64,000 nucleotides of DNA, taken from assembly GCA_963576725.1 (NCBI GenBank), contig OY755240.1:61194633-61258632 (forward strand). The letters run 5' to 3'. Shown here in pieces: positions 33,530-44,265 of the stretch. Position 1 is the first letter of the stretch, and every line of letters begins with the position of its first letter. The position numbers and the translations under genes are program-made. The notes below the pieces were generated by a model that had not been told where the DNA came from, ran no database searches, and saw only the letters and a list, made by a program, of their open reading frames with translations. The stretch comes from Azorinus chamasolen. Taxonomy: Eukaryota; Mollusca; Bivalvia; Cardiida; Solecurtidae.

Positions 33530-33620
33530 TGGAGACACGTCTGAAGTTAAGTCAGTCAAACTGTAATACAGGACAAACGTATTGCAGAAAGCTCATGTAG
33601 GAACTTTCTGCATTACTTTT
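33530..33620. repeat. degraded TA-type MITE core
   Basis: ACGTATTGCAGAAAGCTC and GAACTTTCTGCATTAC form the TGCAGAAAGCTCC core seen in intact elements at 52612 and 56549, but outer arms are mostly lost. Confidence 0.55.
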
Positions 33621-33631
33621 CACCTGCATTA

Positions 33632-33740
33632 AGTTATATAGAGATAAGAATAGTTTGTCAAAGTCGTACATGCAGGGAGTCAGCTGGATATAGAGATTAG
33701 AATAGTTCGTCAAAGTCGTACATGCAGGGAGTCAGTTGAA
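33632..33740 (+). repeat. 52-bp tandem duplication
   Basis: Two near-identical units containing CAAAGTCGTACATGCAGGGA. Confidence 0.85.
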
Positions 33741-33772
33741 TATAGGGATACCATGTTGTCTATCAAGATTAA

Positions 33773-35721
33773 CCCTTTCCTTCATATAAACGTTTTTCGC
33801 GCATTTACAAACAGAGTAGACCCAGATCAGACTGCTCCGGCAGACCTGGGGCAATTAAAAATTGTAATTGTAATTAATTACAATTAATTACATGTTTTCA
33901 ATGTAATTGATGTAATGTGTAATTGAGTGTTGTTTTAATTACATGTAATTGTAATGTAATTAATTACAGTGAAAAATTAGGTGTAATGGACAATTACTTT
34001 TCAATTACTTTTCAATTACTTAGGTTATTTACAAGTTATAAAGTACAGCCATTCAGTGAGTTTAATAGATTTATTTTTTTTAAACACTGGATCCATAGAG
34101 AAAGATATTAAATAACAAATGTTGTTTCAGTGTATTATATTGTTTAATACACAGAGAAAGTCAACTAACATATATATTCATTTGAATGAGTCTTTGAAAT
34201 CCCATATTTTGCAAATTATTATTCTGCTGCATGGTTTTATAACCCTGCTGAATAATTAAACACATCTCATGAAAATGGTAAAATTGTAATATCCATTCTT
34301 CAATAGCCAACGGGGCAGACATTACCAGTATGTAGACTGCATTGCTAACAGCGCATACCCTAATGCAACAGCTCATATAGAAGGCATCTCATCTCAGTCT
34401 ACAATGTTTTCTTAAATTTACTCTGTCAAACAGCATATCAAATTTTTGAGTTAATCAATGTCTGCATTTTATGGGAATTTGTTGTGTTTTTGAACTGAGA
34501 ACAAAACCTAGAGTTATACTTCAAACAGTGCAGACCCTGTTCAAAGGGCTCCTATAGCAGCACTTTGATCTGGGTATACATTTTTTTTTTCAAGTGTCAC
34601 CATTGCAATCTTAACAAGTCTATTGTGTTGGAAGAGTTATATAAAGGTTGGCTGATTAGAAATATCCAGAATAATTAAACCAACAGCACTGACACCTTTA
34701 TCATTACCTGTGATAATTATGCTATTGACAACAGACACTGTCACACCTGACAGACCACAGAAAGCAAAATACAGTGACCAGCAGTGACCATTAATTGTAT
34801 AATTAATCCCCATGATATAACCCTTTGCCTGCTGACAAACGGCGTATGTTAACAACCGGTGTATGCTAAATTCCATATCTGCCCTGCTCCTTTGTTAGAA
34901 CTGTTTCATTTTAATCAAAAGATGAGGATAACAAATGGCTACATCAGCTTTAATCTGGACGAATACCCCAGATAAAGAATTAACTTGGTGTCTCACCCAG
35001 ATCTAAACTGATTGAAAATGATTATTATTGGCCCAACCAGGTAATAAAGTTAAATTCTCTACATCAACCACTGTTTTCGTTCCAAGTCCTGATATTTTAC
35101 TGATACGATAGATCTGCAGTATTACAGATTATGTTTGAAAAGTTAGAATGAGTGGAAACCCTGATTTGACATCTGTGTATAGCATGTCTATGACAGCTTT
35201 CTGAAGAAGATTTAATATTTTGTATATTGGTATGTATCCAGTGAGCACTTAAAGATGTTTATAAAAATACTTCTGATATAGAAACATAATTCAGTGACTG
35301 TAATTATGTTACTGGTCATGTACATGCAAACTTACATGTACATGCACTAGTTATGTTACTTGATAAACTTGTTTTCTCAAACATCTGTTGTTGCCAGCTT
35401 TTTCAACGTAATTGAGATGTAATTAATTACATTTGGCAAAGTTATTGTAATTTAATCAATTACAGGCACAAACTCCCGTAATTGTAATTGTAATGGGAAT
35501 TGGCCTTTTATGAAAAATTGTAATTTAATTAATTACAATGCCATGTAATTAACCCCAGGTCTGCAGATCGGTATCTGATATGTTTGCTGATTGAATTTGT
35601 ACGGTTTATTTACTTCTAATTTTGGCTACAATGTTCTACCTTATATATTACATTATGACTATTTTGTCTATGAATATTCAGAAGGTATTGAAAATTGGAC
35701 TAAACATAGAACAGGGAAATG
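33773..35721 (+). mobile_element. TTAA-type MITE (GGCTCC) interrupted by a 1.7-kb element
   Basis: Left half: TTAA (33769-33772), CCCTTTCCTTCATATAAACG and CAGATCAGACTGCTCC. Right half resumes after 35563 with GATATGTTTGCTGATTGAAT and ends ACAGGGAAATG before TTAA (35722-35725). The interruption lies close to the centre of the hairpin. Confidence 0.75.
33841..35563 (+). mobile_element. hAT-like non-autonomous element with TGTAATTA-rich ends
   Basis: Begins CAGACCTGGGGCAATTA and ends TAATTAACCCCAGGTCTG, an inverted pair. About 130 bases inside each end consist of dense TGTAATTA/TAATTACA motifs in both orientations, a pattern like subterminal transposase-binding arrays. The CAG start and CTG end fit hAT elements. 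The 8-base flanks (TGCTCCGG and CAGATCGG) match only partly, so the duplication is unproven. The 1.4-kb interior has no transposase; short MITE-like pieces lie near 34530 and 34820. Confidence 0.65.
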
Positions 35722-35851
35722 TTAACATGTTATCAAGACTAAAGCTTTATGAGTACACACCTGTATACAGCGGCAATATAACATTTCTGGGCTTTTAAGA
35801 CAAGCGATTGCTTAATAAAGGGTGAATGTTATACATAAAGTCGAGTCCATC

Positions 35852-36170
35852 AACCCGTTCCTTCATATATACGACTTTTCACGTATTTTCAAACAAATTA
35901 CACCCAGATCAGACCCGTTACCCCATAAATGCGCACTTCTCTGCCTATGTAAACAGAGTAGGCACAGATTAGACCGCTACTATAGGAGCCGTCTGATCAG
36001 GATCTGCTCTGCTTGCTTACGATATATAATATATATATATCTGATTCTACAATTTCTACCTGAACCAATTTGAAAATAGTTTGTGTACACCCTGTCATTG
36101 TAAAAACAGCTATAAATATATGCATAATGTCAGTATACATAAATATGCCAGAGGGAAAGGGTTAAGTACG
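35852..36170 (+). mobile_element. TTAA-type MITE with duplicated left arm
   Basis: CCCGTTCCTTCATATATACG at the left, a second CGTTACCCCATAAATGCGC arm inside, core ACCGCTAC-TATA-GGAGCCGTC and right end AGAGGGAAAGGGTTAAG. Confidence 0.65.
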
Positions 36171-36211
36171 CCGGTACCGTGGGAACCCGGGCTATATGGT
36201 CGCTATATACA

Positions 36212-36390
36212 GGGTCCATGCTTATAAAGCTTTTAGTTGAGTCTGAGTTTCGTTCTCAAGCTTTTGATTGGTCAGATTTGAGTTCTCAAGCTTTTGATTG
36301 GGCAGATTTGAGCCAAAGGCTCAAATCTGACCAATCAAAATCTTGAGAACGAACTCAGACTCAACTAAACGTTTTATAAGCATGGACCCA
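36212..36390. repeat. long palindrome, ~72-bp arms
   Basis: Starts GGGTCCATGCTTATAAAGC and ends GTTTTATAAGCATGGACCC. The arms include GAGTCTGAGTTTCGTTCTC and its complement, with a duplicated CTCAAGCTTTTGATTGG on the left. Second copy at 6566-6738. Confidence 0.85.
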
Positions 36391-36399
36391 GGTTCATAT

Positions 36400-36530
36400 T
36401 AATCGTTATTCTCAAACAAACCCTATGTTGTGAAAACTCTTTAGACTCGAGAAACATCTAATGAGTGATCACATCTTAGGGTTTGGTGAAGAAATAAAGG
36501 AATTACTCTTGAAAATGTTTTAATTTAAGC
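36400..36530. repeat. hairpin element, 8407 family (degraded)
   Basis: CAAACCCTATGTTGTGA near 36418 and TCACATCTTAGGGTTTGGTG near 36468 form the arms; TTGAAAATGTTTTAATTTAAGC follows, as flanking the copy at 8407. Confidence 0.65.
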
Positions 36531-36557
36531 ATCTTATCTTGACCTCAGCTTTACTGT

Positions 36558-36922
36558 AAAATGACCTCATGGCCATTCGAATGTCTACGTGTAAATTTGA
36601 CCTCATGGCCATTTGAAGGTCTCCGTGTACATTTGACGTCATGGCCATTTCAAGTCTCCGTGCTCATTTGACATCATGGCCATTTAAAGGTCTCCGTGCT
36701 CATTTGACCTCATGGCCATTTAAAGGTCTCCGTGCACATTTGACATCATGGCCATTTAAAGGTCTCCGTGCACATTTGACATCATGGCCATTTAAAGGTC
36801 TCCGTGCACATTTGACATCATGGCCATTTAAAGGTCTCCGTGCACATTTGACATCATGGCCATTTAAAGGTCTCCGTGTACATTTGACATCATGGCCATT
36901 TGGAGGTCTCCGTGCACATTTA
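36558..36922 (+). repeat. 36-bp minisatellite, ~10 copies
   Basis: Units of TTTGACATCATGGCCATTTA plus AAGGTCTCCGTGCACA, more uniform in the centre than at the left edge. The 12-residue repeat open frame is an artefact of a unit divisible by three. Confidence 0.95.
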
Positions 36923-36954
36923 GGGTAGCACCATTGAACCGGACAATAATTTAC

Positions 36955-37090
36955 TCCGTTAACGCGCCTTTTAACACCTTTGCAAACAGAGTAAACCCAG
37001 ACCAGACGGCTCCTGCAGGAGTCTTGTGATCAGAGTCTATCATGATGTTTGCTTATGAAATTAGAATAGGTCTGACTCTACAGTGTGTAC
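36955..37090 (+). mobile_element. partial TTAA-type MITE
   Basis: TTTGCAAACAGAGTAAACCC, GACGGCTCC-TGCA-GGAGTC and TGTTTGCTTATGAAATTAG are present; the outer right end has been replaced by the 30-bp tandem repeat. Confidence 0.65.
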
Positions 37091-37097
37091 CAATACC

Positions 37098-37272
37098 AAA
37101 AACATACTGTGTACATACACCACTATATAAAGCATACTGTGTACATACACCACTATATAAAGCATACTGTGTACATACACCACTATATAAAACATACTGT
37201 GTACATACACCACTATATAAAGCATACTGTGTACATACACCACTATATAAAACATACTGTGTACATTATATA
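37098..37272 (+). repeat. 30-bp minisatellite, ~6 copies
   Basis: Units CATACTGTGTACATACACCA plus CTATATAAAG/A, nearly identical. It follows GTACCAATACCAAAAA, a sequence typical of the right arm of the MITE upstream, so the array probably grew from that arm. Open frames on both strands are artefacts. Confidence 0.9.
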
Positions 37273-37299
37273 AATTCAACCAAAATGCCTTGTAAATTG

Positions 37300-38137
37300 T
37301 AAATATATTAGCATTTGGTGACTAGTTTAAAGTACTTGCATGTTCATACGTCGCTTATCATGCTGTATTCATTACATGTCATGTATGACTGTTTATCATT
37401 GTAAATCAGTCCAGCATTATACTTTGATGCTCCTAAATGAACTATACTAGTCTATTTTGCCAATGTTTAATACACATTATATGTTCTAAGGTAACTTGTT
37501 CCTAGCAAAATAACGTCTGGGCTGTGCTGTGTTTACAAACTAAGGTAAATTATACAAATTTGTTCATATTTATGCTATTTTTATTATCATTATTATTATT
37601 ATTATTATTGATGCATTTGTATTGATATGCAAGTGTTTGTCATTGTGATTGTATATGTACATCATTTACTTTCTATACTTTCGTGTATCTGTGTGTAGTA
37701 TGTTTAATGTGTTTGCGTCTGTGTTTCTGTATGAATAATCGTCAATATTTAAGGAAATACAAATATATATAGCAACTAGAAAATTGTGCCTGTAAGAAAC
37801 AGTGATGCCCCCGTGTAGGTGCTTGCCTAACTGCCCGTAAATTTCCAATTCATTTGACCTTGACCTTGGACTTGCGGGCAGCATGGGCTGGGTGTGCAAT
37901 GAAAGTATGGATGGTGTTTAAGGTGTATATGCAAATTCCATGGCAATAGTTACAATGGTAAGGGAGATATAAGACAATGAAAAAACTGTTACAAAAAAAC
38001 TGCACGTAAATATGACAACCTACTGCACGTAAAATTTCCAAGTCATTTGACCTCGACCTTGGGCTTGTGGGCATCATGGGTGGATGCCAAATGATAGCAC
38101 AGATGGTAATTGATGTGTATGTGAAGTTTCATGTGTA
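37300..38137. other. no recognised gene; (ATT)n and a duplicated block
   Basis: A short (ATT)n lies near 37583-37610. AATTTCCAATTCATTTGACCT...GGGCA near 37839 and CCAAGTCATTTGACCTCGAC near 38038 are two copies of one ~80-bp segment containing TTGACCTTGACCTTGG-like motifs. Confidence 0.4.
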
Positions 38138-38909
38138 TAGGGCGAATCGCCGTGACGTCACGCGCACCTGTTATCTTAGTCGAGAAAAGCTTGGTGGGCA
38201 AAAAGACTGACAGCTGATATGTAAACAATAACAGAAACATTGACAGCACTTTGAAAACTTCTGTTAAAATTAATAAAAAACTATTATGGTGCAATCGTTG
38301 ATGATAACTACATCGATAGTACATGTAAAAACATAAACATGAACCGAAAATTGATTCTGGAAGATGAATTTACAAGATACAAAATCTTTATTTGGAGTCG
38401 GTTGTACAACAAATAACATGACATGTCTACAATAAACTATTTGCCGACTATATAAAAAAAATAACAACAGTTTAACGTGACAACGTGTGGAGTTGTAAAT
38501 ATATAAGCTTTTCAAAGCACCGGTAATACACAGTACAAAATTATAATCAGCAAAAGTTAAATATTGATAAAATACACAAGTATAAACTGTATTTGTTAAA
38601 GGCTCATATCTAAAGGGTAATACTGATTAGAGTTACAAAAGTTCTTGCATTTCTAAAGATGTGTCACATAGTTCCTATCACAGGATACTATACTGCCAAT
38701 CATGACAAAAAACGTTATTTGTTGCAATTTTATATATAATTCATAAGGCGTGAAATTTCGCCCAGAATTAAGAGTTGACATCGTAATACACGGACACATA
38801 TAAAATGACTGGGGCCCTTTACTTCGTGAATATTCTTGTAAGAAATACCGGGGCCCCGAAATACTGATATCATGAATATCTATTAAATTAATTTTTATAA
38901 TAGCATATT

Positions 38910-38985
38910 CGAGGGCTTGGTGCAAAACTATTCTAACTCCTTCACTAAAGTGAAGGAGTTAGAATAGTTTTGCATCAAGCCCTCG
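38910..38985. repeat. compact hairpin, 36-bp arms, 4-base loop
   Basis: Starts CGAGGGCTTGGTGCAAAAC and ends GTTTTGCATCAAGCCCTCG; arms pair over 36 bases with one G/A difference. Nearly identical copy at 59571-59645. Confidence 0.9.
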
Positions 38986-39198
38986 ATATGTACTGATGAT
39001 GTTTTGGTATTGGAAAAACTGTAGATTCAGATCCAACATAAATTCTTAAGAAAACAGAGAATACCCTGATCTGGGTCTACTCTGCTTGACGCGTGAAAAA
39101 GCGTCGATATTTTCAGAACTTTTACTTCTGTTGCCAGGTCATGTCAGGTATACATTTTTAACCGAATTCGTAACTTAAGGTTGGTTGTTGGTGGTTTA

Positions 39199-39535
39199 TA
39201 ACCCTTTCCCTGTTGAATATTTATGTCAGAAAAAGATGACATCATTAATATTTATTTTTAAGCTGATTTTTATAATGGTAGAGAAACACATGCCTTTTTT
39301 GGTACTGGTAGAAATGATGAGTCAGATATGATATAATTTCAAAAGCAAACATAGTGGACCCGATCATATGGTTTCAATAGCCTTCAGATCTTGGTCTACT
39401 CTGTTTGCAAAGACATGAAAACTGTTTATGTATGGTAAAGGGATAAGCAAACAGAGCAGACCCCACCCCCGATCAAACAGCTTCTATTTGCAATCTGATC
39501 TGAGTCTAATCATTTGCAAACGTGTTTATAAAGGG
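39199..39535. mobile_element. TTAA-type MITE remnants
   Basis: CCCTTTCCCTGTTGAATATT at 39204 and GGTAAAGGGATAAG near 39445 mark one decayed copy; a further fragment (AGCAAACAGAGCAGACCCC, near 39449) abuts it. Confidence 0.55.
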
Positions 39536-39539
39536 TTAA

Positions 39540-40270
39540 GAGTTTTAAACAAATGAACAGCTATCTTGTCTGGGTCTACATTTTTCAAATGTCAGTACTT
39601 TTATTTCCCGCATTCAAAGCTTTTAACAAAACAAACTACATGTATTTGTTTTTGAATACTGAAAATGAATTGTGTTAGACAGTTGGAGACTAATTATTAC
39701 ATTACTTACTCAGCCGAAATACTGCTAATTTACTAACTAGACCTAGGAAAACAGTAATGATCAAAGGTGACAGATGGTCAGTAAATCCCCTAATTGCTCA
39801 GCAGGGGACAAGGGTCAGCGATCACACAACTGCCATCTATCATACACTGTCTTATCAACAAAGTTATGAACTATTACGTAACAGGAATGCTGCTAATGTA
39901 ACAACTGCCAAACAATGTGCCAATTGTCTAAAGTTATGATTTGTTAAACAGCTTCCCGAACAATAGAAGATAACTATGTTTTGACATATTAGATCTATGG
40001 ATAAGCATAATTAAACCCCAATGATTTAGATCTTTTTAAAAATGTAGTTTATTGTGAATTATAGTTCTAAAGATAATATATATTGATATGATCTAGATCT
40101 ATTCTAAAATTATAAAATTCTTTTACTAGATCTGCTACGGTACTGTACAGTAGCCAGACAGACATTTTACAACACACGAATGAACGACATGAGACTGTAT
40201 ATCGTAATATCTATATCTTATTTAAATAAAACGAGAATTAAAATTTTAAATACTGTTGATCTAATGTATT
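39540..40270 (+). repeat. dispersed repeat X, copy 3, with 61-codon frame
   Basis: Direct copy of the repeat at 13690 and inverse of 17960. The frame 39757-39939 reads IKGDRWSVNPLIAQQGTRV followed by SDHTTAIYHTLSYQQSYELL and a stop after KQCANCLKL. The two copies differ mainly by conservative changes over this stretch. Function unknown. Confidence 0.6.
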
Positions 40271-40689
40271 CGACATATCGGGCATGTCCAAAAATAAATA
40301 AGAACGTCTCCCATTTCAAAGAAAGGCCAGATCAAGGGATCGGTTTTTGTGTGTGTTTTTTTTTTCAATGTTCAGCTGGTAGTTTATAGGGCCGATTAAT
40401 TCAAGTTTCTTGTTGTATCTATCCTTAGAAACTAAAGCATAATTGTCATTATAGTCAGAGGATGTACAGAAATCAATAATTCATAACCAACACAGTCGTT
40501 AAATGATGTGTAGGCTAACTGTTGCTTAGCCTTTACATAGGGATACATAGGTTGTTATTGATGTTTTTGCCCACCAGTTAACTGCGCATGCGCGAAATCG
40601 ACGGGTTTGTTTACAAACAGAGATTCGCCCTATAAGTCTAGAACTTACTGACTTATAACACTTGAAAAACTGTGACAACCAACTGCACC

Positions 40690-40868
40690 TAAAAGCGTGA
40701 CAGACGGGCAGACAGACGGACAGACGGACGGACATGTGCAAGACATAATAAAATGTCCCCTGACTATCGTCAACGGGGGCAGAAAACGAGCAGACCCTGA
40801 TCAGACGGCTCCTATCTACTCTGTTTGCAAATGCGAGAAAAGGCGTTTATATAAAGGAAAATGCTTAA
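40690..40868 (+). mobile_element. (GACG)-rich run and partial TTAA-type MITE
   Basis: A short GACAGACGGACAGACGGACGG run (40698-40735, under 40 bases) is followed by GAGCAGACCCTGATCAGACG and TGCGAGAAAAGGCGTTTATA, a MITE that has lost one half of its palindrome. Confidence 0.6.
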
Positions 40869-40869
40869 A

Positions 40870-41486
40870 CAAAATCCAATCATTAGATGTTGACAGTTTG
40901 TGTATGGATTTCTCAAATGTTTATTGAATACAAGATCGTACATGCATTTTGTTCGTCTCCTTTTAGTGTTACTTTAAACAATTAATTATCAGTAGGAGAT
41001 ACCAAATTGGACTATCTGTATATACTCTTACATAACTATCGGTCAAAGCAATAAAACAGTTGGTTTACGCGATCTGTTGAAAGGAAGTTATTATCCTGCT
41101 TACAGAAGTCGAGGCTAACTATTATGCGAGGTCTTTTTGTATAGTAAAGATACAGGTGGTCAGATTATTACGATCAAACACATTTGCTACGCGGATTAGT
41201 TTCACTTGTTGAATCCGTACTAGATTACCTGTCATTCCTTATCTGGTTTGCAACTAAAAGTAGCTAGACCTGATCTTTCATGTTCGGCCCCGGGTCACGT
41301 GATCTAAATCCCACGTGGGCAGAGGGATTAGAAATTAGGTCACTTCTGCCAGTGCCGGCAAATCTGATTGACGTTTTTAATTAAGGAATACATTTCTAAA
41401 AGGAACTTGGTTCCTGTTTTCAGGTTAGTAATACACTGACTTTATTTTCAGAATAAATTAGTATTTCTATATCATCCATCCATCCT
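40870..41486. other. no recognised feature
   Basis: No gene, repeat or RNA identified. A GGTCACGTGATC E-box-like palindrome lies near 41291. Confidence 0.45.
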
Positions 41487-41490
41487 TTAA

Positions 41491-42969
41491 CCCGTTCCCT
41501 CCTAAACTATTTTTAGACCCAACCTCTTTGGGAATATATCTACCGAAAAGGGGCATTTACTAGAGAAAAGGAAAATGTTAGCATTGTGTAGTTTTGAAGC
41601 CATTGTGATAAATAGAGCAGAACAGAACAGAACAGAACAGATATTTTATTAAGACTTATACATAAGTACATCGTCTAGTTCACATGAAAATATATATAAT
41701 ATCACGTGAGTATTTACAATATATACAAACAAACAACAAAGGACATCAAGCGTCCTTTGCACCAAAGCATCTTATCAAGCTATTCAATAGTCTGTTAAAG
41801 TTTTACTATATGAAGTCAACCATAATCAGATCAAATTATGAAATGAATTATTACATAATCAAATCAATTTAGTTAAGAGGATGAACATACACTTTCAAAT
41901 CTACCTATCTATATAGATTCAAAATGCCTTTCCTTATTGACAAAGCTTCCTTAATGAATAATGATATTTTAACCAATTTTGCCCGGTCGTTAATATTCAA
42001 TAATTGCAAAAATTTCAACATTGCTGGTCTACGATAATAATATTTTTCAATATATGTCCTGCATAAAGTATCATAGCAAGGACATATAAATAAAAAATGA
42101 TATTCATCTTCAATATCTAAAGTGTTACAGCACTGGCAGTATCGCTGATCTCGTGGGATATTTTCTCGCGCATATCTGCCCGTCTGAATTCTTAACGGAT
42201 GTACAGAAAGTCTTAATCTACAAAAATAGAATCTAAACTTTCTAGGCAATATGTTAAGATAGTTTTCAAAGCAAAATTGATCTTTAACATGCTTATAATT
42301 AAGAAGAACCGAACTATTGGCAACAATGACAAACCATTCCTGTTTATATACATCAATTAATCTATTTCTAAACCGATTGATAAAATAATTAGGGTTATCA
42401 ATATAATTAATATCAAACATATAAGCATATCCCATATCACTGAGAAGCTTTTTTATACCAGATACCCAATTTTAAGCCCTTTTCTGCAGTCATGCAAACC
42501 TTGTTCATATACAGTTTTTAAAATAATGTTACCAGAATTTTTAACTTTGAGCCAATACTTAATTACTCTAACAAAGCGTGAAATATACAGAGGATAACGT
42601 CCTAGTCCGCCGTATATCCAGCATTGCATGTATTAGTTCTAACATTAAGCAGTCTTTTGCAAAATTTTAAATGTATTCTCTCAATCTCTTTTGACTTTGT
42701 ATAACCCCATACCTCTGAGGCGTATCCTAAAATTGAGTCTACAAACGCATCGAATAATTGACATAACAGTTTTGGATTCAAGTCAAATTTCTTACAATTA
42801 TAAAGTAAAGTATTCAAAGCTTTCAATGCTTTACCGATTAGATGCTCTTCGTTATATCTAAAGTTACCAGACTAACTTGCTCTTATGGAGTAAATGCTCT
42901 ATCTATCACAATTGTTTAAAAACTTGACATTTACATGGGCGTCAAAAGGCGTCAGTAAAAGGGAATTGG
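41491..42969 (+). mobile_element. TTAA-type hairpin MITE (ATAGAGCA core) interrupted by a LINE
   Basis: TTAA at 41487-41490 and 42970-42973. The left half (CCCGTTCCCTCC... GTGATAAATAGAGCA) stops at about 41615 and the right half (ATGGAGTAAATGCTCTA...AAAGGGAATTGG) resumes at about 42878. Intact relatives are at 58251-58477, and a left portion at 55462. Confidence 0.8.
41616..42877 (-). pseudogene. 5'-truncated LINE with frameshifts and (GTTCT)n tail
   Basis: On the minus strand the pieces, in order, are GNFRYNEEHLIGKALKALN (from ~42875), QLFDAFVDSILGYASEVWGY (frame 42826-42602), and after frameshifts a 176-codon frame (42435-41905) with LPRKFRFYFCRLRLSVHPLR and CX2CX9HX4C (CQCCNTLDIEDEYHFLFIC). 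The 3' end is AATAAAATAT followed by TCTGT repeats (complement of 41617-41640). It is the same family as 25756-27145 and is inserted in the hairpin of a MITE. The reverse-transcriptase catalytic region is missing. Confidence 0.85.
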
Positions 42970-42999
42970 TTAATTGGAAATTTAGTAAATAGTGTAGGA

Positions 43000-43195
43000 G
43001 CAAATCATTTTCACATAACTTTTCACCCAGTACATTTTCAAGATTCTAGCTATAATCCGCAAGTCAGCCAAAATGATATCATCGCGACAAACAGTTTGGA
43101 TCCTGATGAGACGCCGAGTTACTCGGCGTCTCATTTGGATCCAAACTATTTGCATAAGTAATCACTCATCCGCCAACAGCAGGCTAAATGTTAAG
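43000..43195 (+). mobile_element. TTAA-type MITE, GCCGAGT core
   Basis: CAAACAGTTTGGATCCTGAT then GAGACGCCGAGT-TA-CTCGGCGTCTC and GGATCCAAACTATTTGCATA. The left end is degraded; the right end is AGGCTAAATGTTAAG. Confidence 0.75.
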
Positions 43196-43442
43196 AGATG
43201 TCTCCAATATGTGTATATGTACCGTTTGCTTTTGATCAGGATCCAATCCGTAACTAATACATAATACTATTCTGAACATTTCAGAACTCATATTACCGGT
43301 ACCAGATCATCGATTCATTCATCATTTCTTCTATCCATCCATTCATTATATTTCAAAACAATAAAAAAAAAATCAGAAATATCAAGAGGCGTCAGTAGGA
43401 AGAAATGAGTTAAAATAGTCTTGTTATTGATTGGTTTATTAA

Positions 43443-43661
43443 CCCATTTGCTCCCAGTGGATTCTTCTATGCTTATATATTGGATTAGTCTATCTTTTAT
43501 AAGGGATGTCTGGTCTAAATTGTCATTTTTGTTTTGTTTTATATTGAATTTCCTATCAGCAAACAGTGTAGACTCTGATCCGACGACGCATTATGCGGTG
43601 TCTGATCAGTGTCAACACTGTTTGCCTACGTCCCATATATGGGATCGCCGGGGCAAATGGG
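43443..43661 (+). mobile_element. TTAA-type hairpin MITE, GACGCAT core
   Basis: TTAA at 43439-43442 and 43662-43665; ends CCCATTTGCTCCCAG and GGGGCAAATGG(G). Core GACGACGCATTATGCGGTGTC with flanking AGCAAACAGTGTAGACTCTG. Second copy, inverted, at 46658-46885. Confidence 0.85.
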
Positions 43662-43759
43662 TTAATTCACCGCATTTTGCATTTTCACTTTTTGCTCGAA
43701 ATAAATTTCAGACTTAGATATTTTGGTACAAGTCATTGTTTCGATCCAGACACGTTTAA

Positions 43760-44005
43760 CCCTTTCCTTCATATAAACACGTGTTCACGCATTTACAAAT
43801 AGAGTAGACCCAGATCAAACGGCTTCTATAGGAGCCGTCTGATCAGGATCTACTCTGTTTGCTAATGGAATTTGAAAAGATTTGTTTCTTTACTTCCTAA
43901 AAATGGCTGCAATGTTCCACCTTCCATATTTCATTCTTAACTTTTTTCGGCCATGAATATTCAGTTGGTATTGACATTTGGAATAAACATAGAACAGGGA
44001 AAGGA
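43760..44005 (+). mobile_element. TTAA-type hairpin MITE, GGCTCC core, near-complete
   Basis: TTAA at 43756-43759 and 44006-44009. Left CCCTTTCCTTCATATAAACA, core ACGGCTTC-TATA-GGAGCCGTCTG, then TCTGTTTGCTAATGGAATTT and right ACAGGGAAAGGA. Confidence 0.85.
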
Positions 44006-44069
44006 TTAAGAGTTGACGCCGACGCTTTTTGCACCTTTCCGGTTTGCATTTGATGTATTTTGATGGTTA

Positions 44070-44265
44070 ACTTAACCTTTAGCCTGCTGAGCAAATTATT
44101 TTTACAGAATGTTTCACCAACTACATTTTTAAAACTGAAGCTATAATCAATTTATATACTAAAATGCAACCAGGACGTCAAACAGTTTGGATCCTGATGA
44201 GACGCCGAGTTACTCGGTCTCTCATCTGGATCCAAGCTGTTTGCATAGGCTAATTGTTAAGAATA
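44070..44265 (+). mobile_element. TTAA-type MITE, GCCGAGT core
   Basis: Left TTAACCTTTAGCCTGCTGAG; core GAGACGCCGAGT-TA-CTCGGTCTC with a two-base loss in the right arm; then GGATCCAAGCTGTTTGCATA. Confidence 0.75.

Larger units (their letters stand above)
38138..40633. mobile_element. ~2.5-kb composite element bounded by TATAGGGCGAATC
   Basis: TATAGGGCGAATC at 38138-38150 is matched inverted by GATTCGCCCTATA at 40621-40633. The adjacent sequence on both sides is GC-rich (TGACGTCACGCGCACC and GCGCATGCGCGAAATCGACG). Inside lie a 76-bp perfect hairpin (38910), MITE remnants (39199-39530) and repeat X copy 3. No transposase is seen. Confidence 0.5.

Noticed and set aside
36641..37302. Repeat-encoded open frames (12- and 10-residue repeats)
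   Set aside because: Minisatellite units of 36 and 30 bp are multiples of three, so all frames stay open. No start context, splice signals or composition supports a protein.
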